Positions 42,175 to 50,959 of a stretch of 61,620 nt of DNA are shown in pieces (the stretch's first letter is position 1; each line of letters starts with the position of its first letter). The position numbers and the translations under genes were made by a program. Source of the stretch: Candidatus Corynebacterium avicola (GTDB taxonomy: Bacteria > Actinomycetota > Actinomycetes > Mycobacteriales > Mycobacteriaceae); NCBI GenBank assembly GCA_019114135.1, contig DXGC01000017.1, positions 1 to 61,620 of the forward strand, in the 5' to 3' direction. A model generated the notes under the pieces. That model did no database searches. It worked only from the letters and a program-made list of their open reading frames with translations, and was not told where the DNA came from.

Positions 42175-43107
42175 ATGTCCCCCACCGTCCACCTCACCGC
42201 CGAAGACACCCCGATCGTCTCCGTCAAGCCGGTGACCATCGCCGACCCCGACCGCGGCACCGACATCTCGCTGCGTATCTCCGCCCCGGTGCGCGGCACC
42301 GACCTGCCGGTCATCCTGTTCTCCCACGGATTCGGAGAATCCATGTCCGGCTACGCACCCCTCACCGACTACTGGGCGTCCCAGGGGTTCGTCGTCCTGC
42401 AGCCCACCTACCTGGACTCCCGCAGCATCGGCCTCGCCGAGGACGACCCACGCCGTCCCGGCATCTGGAAGCAGCGGGCGAAGGACGCGGTCAGTGTCCT
42501 GGACCACCTCAACGAGGTGCTGGCCTCCATCGACGGACTCCCCGAGCGGGTCGACACCACGAAGATCGCCGCCGCCGGGCACTCCTTCGGCGGGCAGACC
42601 ACCGGCATCCTGCTGGGTCTGCGCGTGATCGACCCGGAGACCGGGGAGGTCGAGGACCTCAGCGATCCCCGCGTGAAGGCCGGCGTGCTCATGGCCACCG
42701 CCGGACGAGGCGCGGACCTGTCACCGATGGCGGTGGAGAACTTCCCGTTCATGAACCCGACCTTCGAGCACATGTCCACGCCTGCGCTCGTGGCCCTCGG
42801 CGACCAAGATGACTCCCCACTTTCGACCCGTGGACCCGAATGGTCGGCCGACCCCTGCACCGACAGCCCCGGTGAGAAGCACCTGCTGACACTCACCGGC
42901 GGCGAGCACTCCCTCGGCGGCATCCCCGGCTACGACGCGGCCGAGACCACCGACGAGAACCCGGAGCGGGTGATCCTGCTGCGCTCGGTGGCGGTGGCAT
43001 TCCTCCGCCACGCCCTCGACCTCGACGAACAGCCCTGGAGCGAGGTCACTGAAACGCTCGGCGGGACCGGTACTGACCAGGGACGTCTGGAATCGAAGCT
43101 CCGGTAG
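42175..43107 (+). CDS. Alpha/beta hydrolase (dienelactone hydrolase/PAF-AH-like)
   Basis: A 310-residue cytoplasmic serine hydrolase. The oxyanion loop is ILFSHGFGESMSGY, the nucleophile Ser137 in AAAGHSFGGQT, and a catalytic His is in LTGGEHSLGGIPGY. The pattern matches chlorophyllase/dienelactone-hydrolase-type enzymes acting on esters or lactones. The ATG at 42175 has AAAGGA upstream. It is divergent from MarR and likely its target, giving an inducible hydrolase for some aromatic or plant-derived ester. The natural substrate is not known. Confidence 0.82.
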   Translation: MSPTVHLTAEDTPIVSVKPVTIADPDRGTDISLRISAPVRGTDLPVILFSHGFGESMSGYAPLTDYWASQGFVVLQPTYLDSRSIGLAEDDPRRPGIWKQRAKDAVSVLDHLNEVLASIDGLPERVDTTKIAAAGHSFGGQTTGILLGLRVIDPETGEVEDLSDPRVKAGVLMATAGRGADLSPMAVENFPFMNPTFEHMSTPALVALGDQDDSPLSTRGPEWSADPCTDSPGEKHLLTLTGGEHSLGGIPGYDAAETTDENPERVILLRSVAVAFLRHALDLDEQPWSEVTETLGGTGTDQGRLESKLR

Positions 43108-43136
43108 CGACCGCGGGCGTGCTATCGTCGGCGTCG

Positions 43137-43236
43137 ACCTCAACGGGAGCCCGAAGGTAACGGGCTGAGAGCGGACCTGACACCGGTCCGGACCGACTGA
43201 ACCTGATCCGGGTAATACCGGCGACCAAGGGAGAGA
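43137..43236 (+). promoter_or_regulatory. TPP riboswitch (thi-box)
   Basis: The conserved thi-box elements are present: CTGAGA at 43165-43170, and the second block at about 43197-43223 (TGAACCTGATCCGGGTAATA, then CCGGCGA), followed by AGGGAGAGAG just before the ATG at 43248. Helices P1 to P5 can be drawn. The aptamer ends next to the ribosome binding site, so TPP probably blocks translation of ykoE. Confidence 0.92.
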
Positions 43237-43247
43237 GCGGCTCAGCC

Positions 43248-43901
43248 ATGGGCACGACAACTTCACGCACGCCAGAGACTGGCGCATCACAGACGAACAA
43301 TTCCACGACCGGCGCACCGACCTACCGGTGGCGCGTCGTCGACATCATCACCGCAGCAGTCCTGGGGGTGGCCTGCGGGGTCATCTTCTGGTTCTGGAGC
43401 GTCTTCGGCTCCGTCGGACTCAACTTCTTCGACTCACTCACCCCGGGCCTCGGCGGCCTGTTCACCGGAGTGTGGGTGATCGGTGGTCTGCTCGGCGGAC
43501 TGATCATCCGCAAACCGGGTGCCGCGATCTTCGTCGAACTTCTCGGCGCTGTCGTCGAGGCCATCATGGGCACACACTTCGGCCCGGAGGTGATCTACTC
43601 GGGTCTTGCCCAGGGCCTTGGTGCAGAACTGGTCTTCGCCGCCTTCCGCTACCGGAAGTTCGGGGTCTGGGTAGCCGTCCTCGCCGGCATCTGCGCAAAC
43701 GTGGGCGAATGGTTGCTGGAGCTGGTGACCATGGCGAACTACGCGAAGAGTCTGACCTACAACCTCACCCTGCTGGGCTGCATGGTCATCTCCGGCGCGG
43801 TGCTCGCTGGCCTGGTCAGCTACTGGCTGGTCAGGGGGTTGGCCTCCGCCGGGGCGCTCGACAGGTTCGCGGCGGGACGAGAACGGGCGGACCTTGTCTA
43901 G
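43248..43901 (+). CDS. ykoE: ECF transporter S component YkoE (thiamine precursor)
   Basis: A 217-residue membrane protein of the YkoE family, the substrate-binding S component of an ECF-type importer for hydroxymethylpyrimidine or a related thiamine precursor. After a 27-residue polar N-terminus, about six helices follow: VVDIITAAVLGVACGVIFWFW at the first, GLFTGVWVIGGLLGGLIIRKPGAA and AIMGTHFGPEVIYSGLAQGLGAE as signature regions. It lies directly behind a TPP riboswitch, and the ATPase gene overlaps its stop codon. Confidence 0.9.
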   Translation: MGTTTSRTPETGASQTNNSTTGAPTYRWRVVDIITAAVLGVACGVIFWFWSVFGSVGLNFFDSLTPGLGGLFTGVWVIGGLLGGLIIRKPGAAIFVELLGAVVEAIMGTHFGPEVIYSGLAQGLGAELVFAAFRYRKFGVWVAVLAGICANVGEWLLELVTMANYAKSLTYNLTLLGCMVISGAVLAGLVSYWLVRGLASAGALDRFAAGRERADLV

Positions 43902-45363
43902 CGTGACCGGGTCGTCCAGCGCTTGCACGGCCGCGGCCGTCTCCCTCCAGGGCTACGGCTGGCGTCACGCCGGACGTCGCGAGCCCGCCATCAGGTCCCT
44001 GGACCTGGATATCTCCGCCGGACAAAGGGTGCTGTTGCTCGGGCCGTCCGGCTCCGGAAAATCGACCCTGCTCCATGCGCTCGCGGGGCTCCTCGGCACT
44101 GGTGAAGACGGCGAGGCGACCGGTGTCGCCGACCTCGGCGTCGGTCCGTCGGCCTTGCTCGGCCAGGACCCGGAGTCGCAGATCATCGCCGCCCGCGTCG
44201 ACGACGATGTCGCCTTCGGTATGGAGAACCTCGGCGTGGATCCCGCGCAGATGCCGGGGCGCATCCGGGAAGCCCTGGATGCCGTGGGCCTGGAACTTCC
44301 CGACGACCATCCGACCGAGCGGCTCTCCGGAGGCCAGCAGCAACGTCTGGCCCTCGCCGGTGTGCTGGCCATGCGTCCCGGCCTGGTCCTGTTGGACGAA
44401 CCGACCGCGAACATCGACCCGGACAGTGTCCCGGCGGTGCGCGATGCGGTGGCCAGCGTCCTGGACTCCACCGGCGCGACCCTGGTCGTCGTCGAGCACC
44501 GGGTGGAGGTGTGGCGGGACCTGGTCGACCGGGTCATCGTCCTTGGGGCGGCCGGGACGGTCATCGCCGACGGGGAGCCGGACGAGGTGCTGGGACACGG
44601 CGAAGCAGGCGGACACAGCGGTCTCGGCGAGTACCTCGCCGAGCAGGGCATCTGGGTCCCCGACCTGCCGCTGGACCTGCCCGCGCTCCCGCCTGCTCCC
44701 CTGCAGAATTCCCTGTCCTCGGCCGCACCCGACACCGTCCTGCTGACGACAAAAAACCTTGCCGTCGGCTGGCGTGGGACGCCACCCTTGCTCGACGACC
44801 TGAATCTCGCCCTGCAGCCGGGGTCCACCGTCATCACCGGGGCGAACGGCACCGGGAAATCAACCCTGGCCATGACACTCGCCGGTATCCACGACCCGGT
44901 GTCCGGTGAGGTCAACCACCGGGACGGCGCACCGCATACCTGGAGATCTCGCCAGCTCGTCTCCCGGATCGGGATGGTCTTCCAGAACCCGGAGCACCAG
45001 TTCGCCGCACGCACGGTCCGCGACGACCTACTGCTGGGACCAAAGCTGACCGGCGTCGACAACGACACCGCCAACGCCCGGGTGGACAACCTGCTCGAGC
45101 GACTCGACCTGAACCACCTCGCCGCGGCGAACCCCTTCACCCTCTCCGGTGGGCAGAAGCGTCGCCTGTCGGTGGCCACGGCACTGGCGACGCGTCCCGA
45201 ACTGGTCATCCTCGACGAGCCGACCTTCGGACAGGACCGGTTGACCTTCGCCGCCCTGGTCACGCTGCTCCAGGAACTGCGGGAGGAAGGCACCACGGTG
45301 CTCTCGGTCAGCCACGACCCGGAGTTCGTCCGGTTGATGGGAGAGTCGACATGGGCATTCTGA
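43894..45363 (+). CDS. ykoD: ECF transporter double ATPase YkoD
   Basis: A 489-residue protein with two ABC ATPase domains in one chain, as in YkoD. Domain 1 has Walker A GPSGSGKST, signature LSGGQQQRLALAG and Walker B LVLLDEPTANID. Domain 2 starts near residue 280 with GANGTGKST, LSGGQKRRLSVAT and LVILDEPTFGQD. The start is TTG 43894, overlapping the ykoE stop; GTG 43903 is an alternative. It forms the energy module with YkoC and powers YkoE. Confidence 0.9.
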   Translation: MSSVTGSSSACTAAAVSLQGYGWRHAGRREPAIRSLDLDISAGQRVLLLGPSGSGKSTLLHALAGLLGTGEDGEATGVADLGVGPSALLGQDPESQIIAARVDDDVAFGMENLGVDPAQMPGRIREALDAVGLELPDDHPTERLSGGQQQRLALAGVLAMRPGLVLLDEPTANIDPDSVPAVRDAVASVLDSTGATLVVVEHRVEVWRDLVDRVIVLGAAGTVIADGEPDEVLGHGEAGGHSGLGEYLAEQGIWVPDLPLDLPALPPAPLQNSLSSAAPDTVLLTTKNLAVGWRGTPPLLDDLNLALQPGSTVITGANGTGKSTLAMTLAGIHDPVSGEVNHRDGAPHTWRSRQLVSRIGMVFQNPEHQFAARTVRDDLLLGPKLTGVDNDTANARVDNLLERLDLNHLAAANPFTLSGGQKRRLSVATALATRPELVILDEPTFGQDRLTFAALVTLLQELREEGTTVLSVSHDPEFVRLMGESTWAF

Positions 45364-46103
45364 ACCTGACGGACCCCACCACCCGACTGCTGGTGATGCT
45401 GGTGATCGGGACGCCGCTGATGCTGTCCATCGACCTGACCTCGGCGTCTGTGGCCCTGGTCCTCGAGCTACTGGTGCTCGCCCCGCTGTGCGGGTTCCGG
45501 TACCGGCAGCACTGGCGACGGATGCTTCCGGTTCTGGTCATCGCGCCCTTCGCCGGATTGTCCATGCTGCTCTACGCCCGGCCCGGCGGCGAGACCTACT
45601 TCTCCTTCGGCCCGGTGATCGTCACCGAGAACTCGGTCGGGCTGGCCATCGCCCTAACGGTCCGCGTCCTCGCCATCGCCCTGCCGGCGGTCATGCTCAC
45701 GAAGGACCTGGATCCCTCCCGCCTCGGCGACGGCCTGGTCCAGCTCTGGAAACTGCCCGAACGTTTCGTCGTCGGCGCGGTGGCAGGGGTACGGCTGGTG
45801 ACACTGTTCCGACGCGACTGGGTGGCCCTGGAGCGTGCCCGGCGCGCCCGTGGCTTGGAACGGCAGTGGGCCAACGCCCCACGTCAGGCTTTCGCACTGC
45901 TGGTCCTGGCGTTGCGCCGCGCCGGACGGTTGGCAACCACCATGGAGGGACGCGGGTTCAGGTCAGGCGACCGCACCCGGCTGCGTACCGCGGCCTTCAC
46001 CAGGTGGGATGTCCTGCTCCTCACCGTCGGCGTCGCCCTGCCGGCAGTCGCTCTGCTCACCGCATTCGCCACCGGGGACTTCGCGCTGCTCGGGGTTCAC
46101 TGA
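45351..46103 (+). CDS. ykoC: ECF transporter T component YkoC
   Basis: A 250-residue EcfT-type membrane protein. Several helices in the first half are followed by the coupling segment with two Ala-Arg-Gly-type motifs (LERARRARGLERQW and TMEGRGFRSGDR) that touch the ATPases. It overlaps ykoD by 13 bp, completing the ykoE-ykoD-ykoC operon under the TPP riboswitch. Confidence 0.9.
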   Translation: MGILNLTDPTTRLLVMLVIGTPLMLSIDLTSASVALVLELLVLAPLCGFRYRQHWRRMLPVLVIAPFAGLSMLLYARPGGETYFSFGPVIVTENSVGLAIALTVRVLAIALPAVMLTKDLDPSRLGDGLVQLWKLPERFVVGAVAGVRLVTLFRRDWVALERARRARGLERQWANAPRQAFALLVLALRRAGRLATTMEGRGFRSGDRTRLRTAAFTRWDVLLLTVGVALPAVALLTAFATGDFALLGVH

Positions 46104-46170
46104 GCGGCACGACGCCGTCTCAGTTCGCAGCGAGCCCCGTCAACGGCGATGTGATTGGTGGGACTACTCG

Positions 46171-46788
46171 TCACGATGGAAAAGGCCTGTTCTCACGTGC
46201 CTCGGTGAGAACGTCCGTCCACCAGGCCAGCTCGTCCAGCACCGCAGTCAACGCGCGATCGGTGGATCCGTCCGGGGCGAAGTTTCCCTTGCCGTCAAGG
46301 GAGTCCCACGGGGTCGCCAGTCCGAGGAAGCGACGGATTGTGACCATGTTCAGTTCGGCAAGAACGCCGCGCAACTGCTCGGCCGCAGCGTACCCGCCTT
46401 GCATTCCGTAGGAGATGACGGTGGCAGGCTTGAGCATCCACTCGGCGTAGTGCCAGTCGATCAGTCGCTTCAGCGCTGCGGGATAGGCGTGGTTGTATTC
46501 GGGAGTGACCACCACGAAGGCTTCGGCTGCATCGATGCGGGAGGCGACCTCACTTTTGGGGCCGCCGCCGGGATAGAGCTGGGCATCATCCGGTAGGACG
46601 ATCTCCGCCACATCGATCAGGTCGGCAATGTCGCCGGACGCGGTGACGGCGTCAACGACCCATTGGGCGATGACCCGGTTGACGCGCCCCTCACGCGGAC
46701 TCGAGGAGATGACCGCGATCCGCCTTTTGGTGTTTGTGCTGTTGGTTTCGGACTTGTTCTGCATGCTTGTACTTGGCATACACCCCAT
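46171..46788 (-). CDS. NADPH-dependent FMN reductase family protein
   Basis: A flavoprotein of up to 205 residues. RIAVISSSPREGRVNRVIAQWV is the FMN-phosphate loop, and VVVTPEYNHAYPAALKRLIDW the signature of the FMN_red family. It probably reduces quinones, azo or nitro compounds, or supplies reduced flavin. Three in-frame ATGs (46788, 46779, 46764) are possible and none has a ribosome binding site. Upstream, TTCAACC occurs twice 11 bp apart on the minus strand behind a TTGACT, a probable regulator site. Confidence 0.82.
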   Translation of the reverse strand: MGCMPSTSMQNKSETNSTNTKRRIAVISSSPREGRVNRVIAQWVVDAVTASGDIADLIDVAEIVLPDDAQLYPGGGPKSEVASRIDAAEAFVVVTPEYNHAYPAALKRLIDWHYAEWMLKPATVISYGMQGGYAAAEQLRGVLAELNMVTIRRFLGLATPWDSLDGKGNFAPDGSTDRALTAVLDELAWWTDVLTEARENRPFPS

Positions 46789-46909
46789 GCTGAAGGTTGA
46801 ACATTGGTTGAAGTCAAGGGCGATGGCAAGTCTTTTTGACCCACATGACTCACGTCGTGAGGATAAGGTTTTCGGTGACGATACCCAGGAGACCTAAGTA
46901 CCGACCGGA

Positions 46910-47950
46910 ATGAACTCAACTCCTAAACCACCACTGCGTCCCGCCCGCCGTTCCCTCCCTCCCGCTCCGCGCGTCCCGGCAGCGAAGCGCTTCACCGAGG
47001 CCCGACTGCTGCCCTTGGTCGGCGGCCCTGCGGAGGACGTCATTGCCGACACCGACGGTCGACACCTGCTCGTCGGCGTGGAGGACGGTGGCATCCTGCG
47101 CATCGACCCAACGTCCGGAGCGTTCCGACGGATCGCCGACACCGGGGGACGCCCACTCGGCATGCTCATCGCACAGGACGGCTCACTGCTGGTCTGCGAC
47201 GCCGACCGCGGGCTGCTTCGAATCACGGATGCGCCGGAATCCGGGGACATGACGACCGCAACCGCCTCGGTCACTGTGCTGGTCGGCGAGGAAAGTGGGT
47301 TACCGCTTCAGTTCTGCTCAAATGTCACGGAAGAATCCGACGGCACGCTGTGGTTCACCCAGTCCTCCACCCGTTTCAGCCTGAAGCACTACATGGGCGC
47401 GGTACTGGAACACCGTGGTTCCGGTCGGCTGCTGCGCCGGACGCCGGACGGCACGGTCACCGTCGTCGCCGACGAGGTGGACTTCCCCAACGGCATCGCC
47501 CTGGCTCCCGACGGACAGTCACTGTTCCTGGTCGAGACGACATCCTACTCCGTGGCCCGTCGGTGGATCCACGGACCGCGGGCAGGGGAAGTCGACCGGC
47601 CGGTGACCAACCATGCTGGCTTCCCGGACAACCTCTCAGAGTTCCGGGACGACGGCCCGGGCCTGCGGGCCTGGTTCGCGGATGCCCAGCAGCGCAGCAC
47701 CCCGCTCGACCTGCTCGGCCGTCTCCCCGGCGTCGTCGCCTCGGCAGCCTGGGCCCTGCCGGACGCACTGCTCCCCCAACCCGCAGGCATCGTCCAGGCC
47801 ACCGCCGTGGACACTGACGGCACCACGGTACGGACGGTGCGAGGAACCTGGCCTGGATTCTCCAACCCAACCGGCGCCGTTGAACTCGACGGTGCGCTCT
47901 ACCTGGCGAGTAAGGATCATGCGGCTTTGCTCGCCGTACCGCTCAACTGA
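46910..47950 (+). CDS. SMP-30/strictosidine-synthase-like beta-propeller protein
   Basis: A 346-residue six-bladed propeller protein: AEDVIADTDGRHLLVGVEDGGILRIDP, RPLGMLIAQDGSLLVCDADRGLLRI, then the strictosidine-synthase-like block FTQSSTRFSLKHYMGAVLEHRGSGRLLRR, then VDFPNGIALAPDGQSLFLVET. Such proteins are usually lactonases or esterases with a bound Ca2+. There is no signal peptide. A TAAGTA hexamer 9 nt before the ATG and the lack of a nearby ribosome binding site suggest a leaderless or short-leader transcript. The substrate is unknown. Confidence 0.8.
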   Translation: MNSTPKPPLRPARRSLPPAPRVPAAKRFTEARLLPLVGGPAEDVIADTDGRHLLVGVEDGGILRIDPTSGAFRRIADTGGRPLGMLIAQDGSLLVCDADRGLLRITDAPESGDMTTATASVTVLVGEESGLPLQFCSNVTEESDGTLWFTQSSTRFSLKHYMGAVLEHRGSGRLLRRTPDGTVTVVADEVDFPNGIALAPDGQSLFLVETTSYSVARRWIHGPRAGEVDRPVTNHAGFPDNLSEFRDDGPGLRAWFADAQQRSTPLDLLGRLPGVVASAAWALPDALLPQPAGIVQATAVDTDGTTVRTVRGTWPGFSNPTGAVELDGALYLASKDHAALLAVPLN

Positions 47951-48084
47951 ACAGGGACCGAAGAGTAGCGGCGCAACGGGATTCCGGCCGCCGCCTGCTC
48001 ACCGCATCCGCCACCGGTAACATCGCGCTACCTAGGGTCAACTGATCGTCTACAGGTGGGGCACCGGCAATTACAGAACATCCA

Positions 48085-48666
48085 CTAAAGGAAGTATCCG
48101 AGGCTGTTCGCTGCGCCAACAAGGGCCTCGCCACTCGGCAGCGCCTGCGGGTCAACCAACCACTGCACCGCCAGTCCGCTCACCATAGCGTAGGCCGCTG
48201 CTCCGAGTTGATCGGCGCGGTCAGGCTCGACTGTCGCATCGATCCCGTAAAGTTGGCTGGCCAGCCCGCGACGAGCATCAACAAGTGACTCTTCCAGACG
48301 CACGGTGACGTCTGGATCCTGCCTTGCGACGGCCATGAGCTCGAACGACGCCGCCAGGGCTCCGCGATGGCCATCGAATGTTCCGATGATCGCATCCCAG
48401 GTCACCGAAAGCCGATCTCGAGGAGTCTTGTGCGCCTTCTCGGCGACAACGTCCAGTGCCTCATCAAGCACGGAGCTCCAGTCCTCCACCCCAGCACGGA
48501 TGGCCTCCACTAAAAGCGCATCAAGGGTACGGAAGTGATATCCGATCGCCGCAAGGCTAACTCCTGCACGCGTCGCGACGTCACGCGCACTGGTGCGGGC
48601 ATAACCCCGTTCCTCAAGGCAGGACCGCGCACTGTCCAGCAACGCCGTCCTATTGTCCACCTTCAC
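48085..48666 (-). CDS. TetR-family regulator
   Basis: A 193-residue TetR protein: TALLDSARSCLEERGYARTSARDVATRAGVSLAAIGYHFRTLDALLVEAI is the DNA-binding domain. The C-terminal domain has the helical TetR fold (ALAASFELMAVARQDPDVTVRLEESLVDARRG). It is divergent from an SRPBCC-domain gene; adjacent palindromes between them are its probable operators. Confidence 0.85.
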   Translation of the reverse strand: MKVDNRTALLDSARSCLEERGYARTSARDVATRAGVSLAAIGYHFRTLDALLVEAIRAGVEDWSSVLDEALDVVAEKAHKTPRDRLSVTWDAIIGTFDGHRGALAASFELMAVARQDPDVTVRLEESLVDARRGLASQLYGIDATVEPDRADQLGAAAYAMVSGLAVQWLVDPQALPSGEALVGAANSLGYFL

Positions 48667-48723
48667 GAGCCCTCCATTGTTCCGTTCTGTACCACTTTCG
48701 CCAATCTACCATCGGACCGTCTC

Positions 48724-48750
48724 AGACGATCGTCTTGCACAGTCGTGCAA
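48724..48750. promoter_or_regulatory. Pair of abutting palindromes, candidate TetR operators
   Basis: AGACGATCGTCT (48724-48735) is a perfect 12-bp palindrome. It is joined directly to TTGCAC (48735-48740) and GTGCAA (48745-48750), perfect arms around AGTC. Both lie between the divergent TetR and SRPBCC genes, upstream of a TAGATT -10 candidate. Confidence 0.6.
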
Positions 48751-48789
48751 ACAACTCTAGATTGGACGAGACCGACAGAGAGGAAACTC

Positions 48790-49338
48790 ATGATGAATCG
48801 TCTCCGCACGATGTCCAGATCCCGAAAAATCGTTCTCGGCATTCTCATCACATTGCTGGTCACGACAGGCCTGGCCGTGGCCGTCGGCTCGTTCCGGCAC
48901 ACCCACATCATCACCGTCACCCGAACCACAACCGCAGACCCGAACGTGATGTGGCATCTGTGGGAAGATGTACCGAACAGAACTGACTGGGACCACGGCC
49001 TGGACTACATAAAGCTCGACGACGAGTTCCGCGAGGGCGCCGCTGGCACCGTCAAAGTCGACGGACAAGACCCGCTCGACTACGAGATCATCGACGTCGA
49101 CCCAGGTATCGGCTTCACTGACCGGTTCTACAGTTTCGCGGGTACCTACACCGACTGGCATCACACGATCAACGAACGTCCGGACGGACGACACGATGTC
49201 ACTTGGCGACTCGAAGCCAGCGGCCCTTTATCACTGATTTCCACGCCCGCGCTCAAGAGCATCTTCGGCGACGAAGTCCCCGCAGCCGTCGACGAATTCG
49301 TCGAACTCGCAGAAAAGCGCACTGCCGAAGAGGACTGA
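48790..49338 (+). CDS. Membrane-anchored SRPBCC-domain protein
   Basis: A 182-residue protein with one N-terminal membrane helix (about residues 13-33, VLGILITLLVTTGLAVAVGSF) and an SRPBCC/polyketide-cyclase-like domain: TTTADPNVMWHLWEDVPNRTDWDHGLDYIKLDDEFREGAAG, then VTWRLEASGP. The fold binds hydrophobic ligands; the function is unknown. AGAGGAAA precedes the ATG at 48790. It is paired with the divergent TetR gene and followed by a convergent membrane-protein gene. Confidence 0.75.
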   Translation: MMNRLRTMSRSRKIVLGILITLLVTTGLAVAVGSFRHTHIITVTRTTTADPNVMWHLWEDVPNRTDWDHGLDYIKLDDEFREGAAGTVKVDGQDPLDYEIIDVDPGIGFTDRFYSFAGTYTDWHHTINERPDGRHDVTWRLEASGPLSLISTPALKSIFGDEVPAAVDEFVELAEKRTAEED

Positions 49339-49358
49339 ATCATGATGAACAGCCACAC

Positions 49359-49973
49359 CTATCCGGCCTGTGCTTTTTGCTTATCCCACATGTGCAGGAG
49401 CACGTATCCGATGATGACAACGAGCATCAGTAGTCCATAGAGGCCGAGGGCCACGTCAATGACAGGTGTTGCCACAGCGATGGCCCAGACCCACGACCGA
49501 CGCTCCGTCCCCGTGCCCGCGCGTTTCGCCCACGGTTTGGCAATGCCGATCCAGCCAATGATCGCGAGGCCGGCCACAAGAACCCATCCGCCGATCATTT
49601 CCGCCCACACTGGCCCGCGTTCTCCGTTCCCGGCAGCCGAGACGATCTCATCGAGCCAGCCTCCTAGCCACACTGTCCCGAATATCAGCCCGACGATCGT
49701 CCCCACGAGCTTGACGGTCACCCACGTTCTCCGGAGTCCCCAGGGCATCAACGTTGCGAGCATGATCCCGCTGTACGTCACAGCGACGGCGCAGGGCACG
49801 AGCAACTCGTCATCGAGGAACAAACTGAACTCCGCGGCACGGAGACGACCTTCCGCCTTCAGCTTCATACCGTGGAAGATCAGCATGGATTCGGCAACAG
49901 CAGCGATCATCCACCCTCCGGCAGAAATGATGTGGATACCGAGAAGTAGTTGCCGCCACCGTTGCACGGTCAT
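49359..49973 (-). CDS. Polytopic membrane protein, DUF2269-like
   Basis: A 204-residue protein with about five hydrophobic segments. LLLGIHIISAGGWMIAAVAESMLIFHG at the start resembles predicted integral membrane proteins of the DUF2269 type, with a conserved His in helix 1. The ATG at 49973 is chosen because GGAGG lies 7 nt upstream; the open frame continues to 50255 but without support. The function is unknown. It is divergent from a PadR regulator, with a 395-bp gap. Confidence 0.7.
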   Translation of the reverse strand: MTVQRWRQLLLGIHIISAGGWMIAAVAESMLIFHGMKLKAEGRLRAAEFSLFLDDELLVPCAVAVTYSGIMLATLMPWGLRRTWVTVKLVGTIVGLIFGTVWLGGWLDEIVSAAGNGERGPVWAEMIGGWVLVAGLAIIGWIGIAKPWAKRAGTGTERRSWVWAIAVATPVIDVALGLYGLLMLVVIIGYVLLHMWDKQKAQAG

Positions 49974-50226
49974 GCCGTCACCTCCGGGGCGACATTCCGC
50001 TTCGACCCGAATGCACGGAAAGCTGGTCGCGTTGAATGAAGCTTGACACCGAACACTGGGCACCAGAGCCAGGTCAAGGTCGTGAAGGGGAGGATGATCC
50101 CGGACGACTCGATCAGCGCGTGGGCCACCCGTCCGTCCCTGGACCGAGAGAGTGCGCCCTTGTGCCAGCGAAGTCGGGCCACACTCGCTGCAGCATCTGG
50201 GTAAGGCATAGAAGACTCCAAAATGC

Positions 50227-50325
50227 GACATATTATGACGTTTCTGCCGGAACACTAGATCTCGATTTCGCCATTGTCAACACAAACATCCTGTTAAAAC
50301 GCCTACCCAGGACAGACATATTATG
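50227..50325. promoter_or_regulatory. Spaced 11-bp repeats in the PadR upstream region
   Basis: The gap 49974-50368 holds no gene I can support. Within it GACATATTATG occurs twice exactly, at 50227-50237 and 50315-50325, 88 bp apart in the same orientation. The second copy contains a TATTAT -10 candidate for the PadR gene. They may be regulator binding sites controlling both divergent genes. Confidence 0.5.
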
Positions 50326-50368
50326 GCCTGGTATCGTCGGTGGAGTGTCTGATAGTGGAGCCCTGCTG

Positions 50369-50959
50369 GTGAGAGCCCCGTTGAGCTTGTTCGTCCTCGC
50401 GGCATTGAGCGAACAGCCGATGCGCCCCTACGGCGTGCACAAGAGGCTTCGCGAACGCGGCAAACAGAGCGTCGTCAACATCCGTAACCGCAATAGCGTC
50501 CAGCAGACGATGACCAGGCTGGAACGAGACGGCTACATCCGGAAAATGCCTGATGAACCGCGTGACTCGTCGGGGCGGTTCGAGGCCACCGAGTCAGGAC
50601 ACGAGGCCCTCCGGAATACACTCATCGAAACTCTCGCCGCACCGGCCAAGGAGTACCCGAGGTTCGACGCAGCCGTGTCGTTGATCGCATCACTGAGTCC
50701 CGATGAAGTCGAGGGGGCGCTTGCCGCACGACTCGCCGCGATCGATGACGAGCTCGAGGCTCTTTACCGCGTGGTCGCCGACGCTCGCCGCACGCTGCCC
50801 CGCGTCCTGCTGTTGGATGACGATCTCCACTGTGCGATGCTTCAGGCTGAACATACGTGGATCCGTCAGACACTGATCCAGCTCCGGGCCCGTTCACTCA
50901 CATGGTCCACGGAGGAACTCAAGGAAGTCGCTGGGGGAACCAATGAACAGCACGAATGA
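50369..50959 (+). CDS. PadR-family transcriptional regulator
   Basis: A 196-residue PadR protein: LSLFVLAALSEQPMRPYGVHKRLRERGKQSVVNIRNRNSVQQTMTRLERDGYIRKM is the winged helix, with the family's long C-terminal helical part (ALAARLAAIDDELEALYRVV and HTWIRQTLIQLRAR). The GTG at 50369 is chosen because GGAG lies 8 nt upstream; GTG 50345 is an alternative. It probably controls the divergent membrane-protein gene, as PadR proteins often govern a neighbouring transporter or membrane protein. Confidence 0.82.
   Translation: MRAPLSLFVLAALSEQPMRPYGVHKRLRERGKQSVVNIRNRNSVQQTMTRLERDGYIRKMPDEPRDSSGRFEATESGHEALRNTLIETLAAPAKEYPRFDAAVSLIASLSPDEVEGALAARLAAIDDELEALYRVVADARRTLPRVLLLDDDLHCAMLQAEHTWIRQTLIQLRARSLTWSTEELKEVAGGTNEQHE

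Noticed and set aside
49974..50255. 94-residue N-terminal extension of the DUF2269-like protein
   Set aside because: The extension is Arg/Pro/Cys-rich without homology, and GGAGG sits just before the ATG at 49973.
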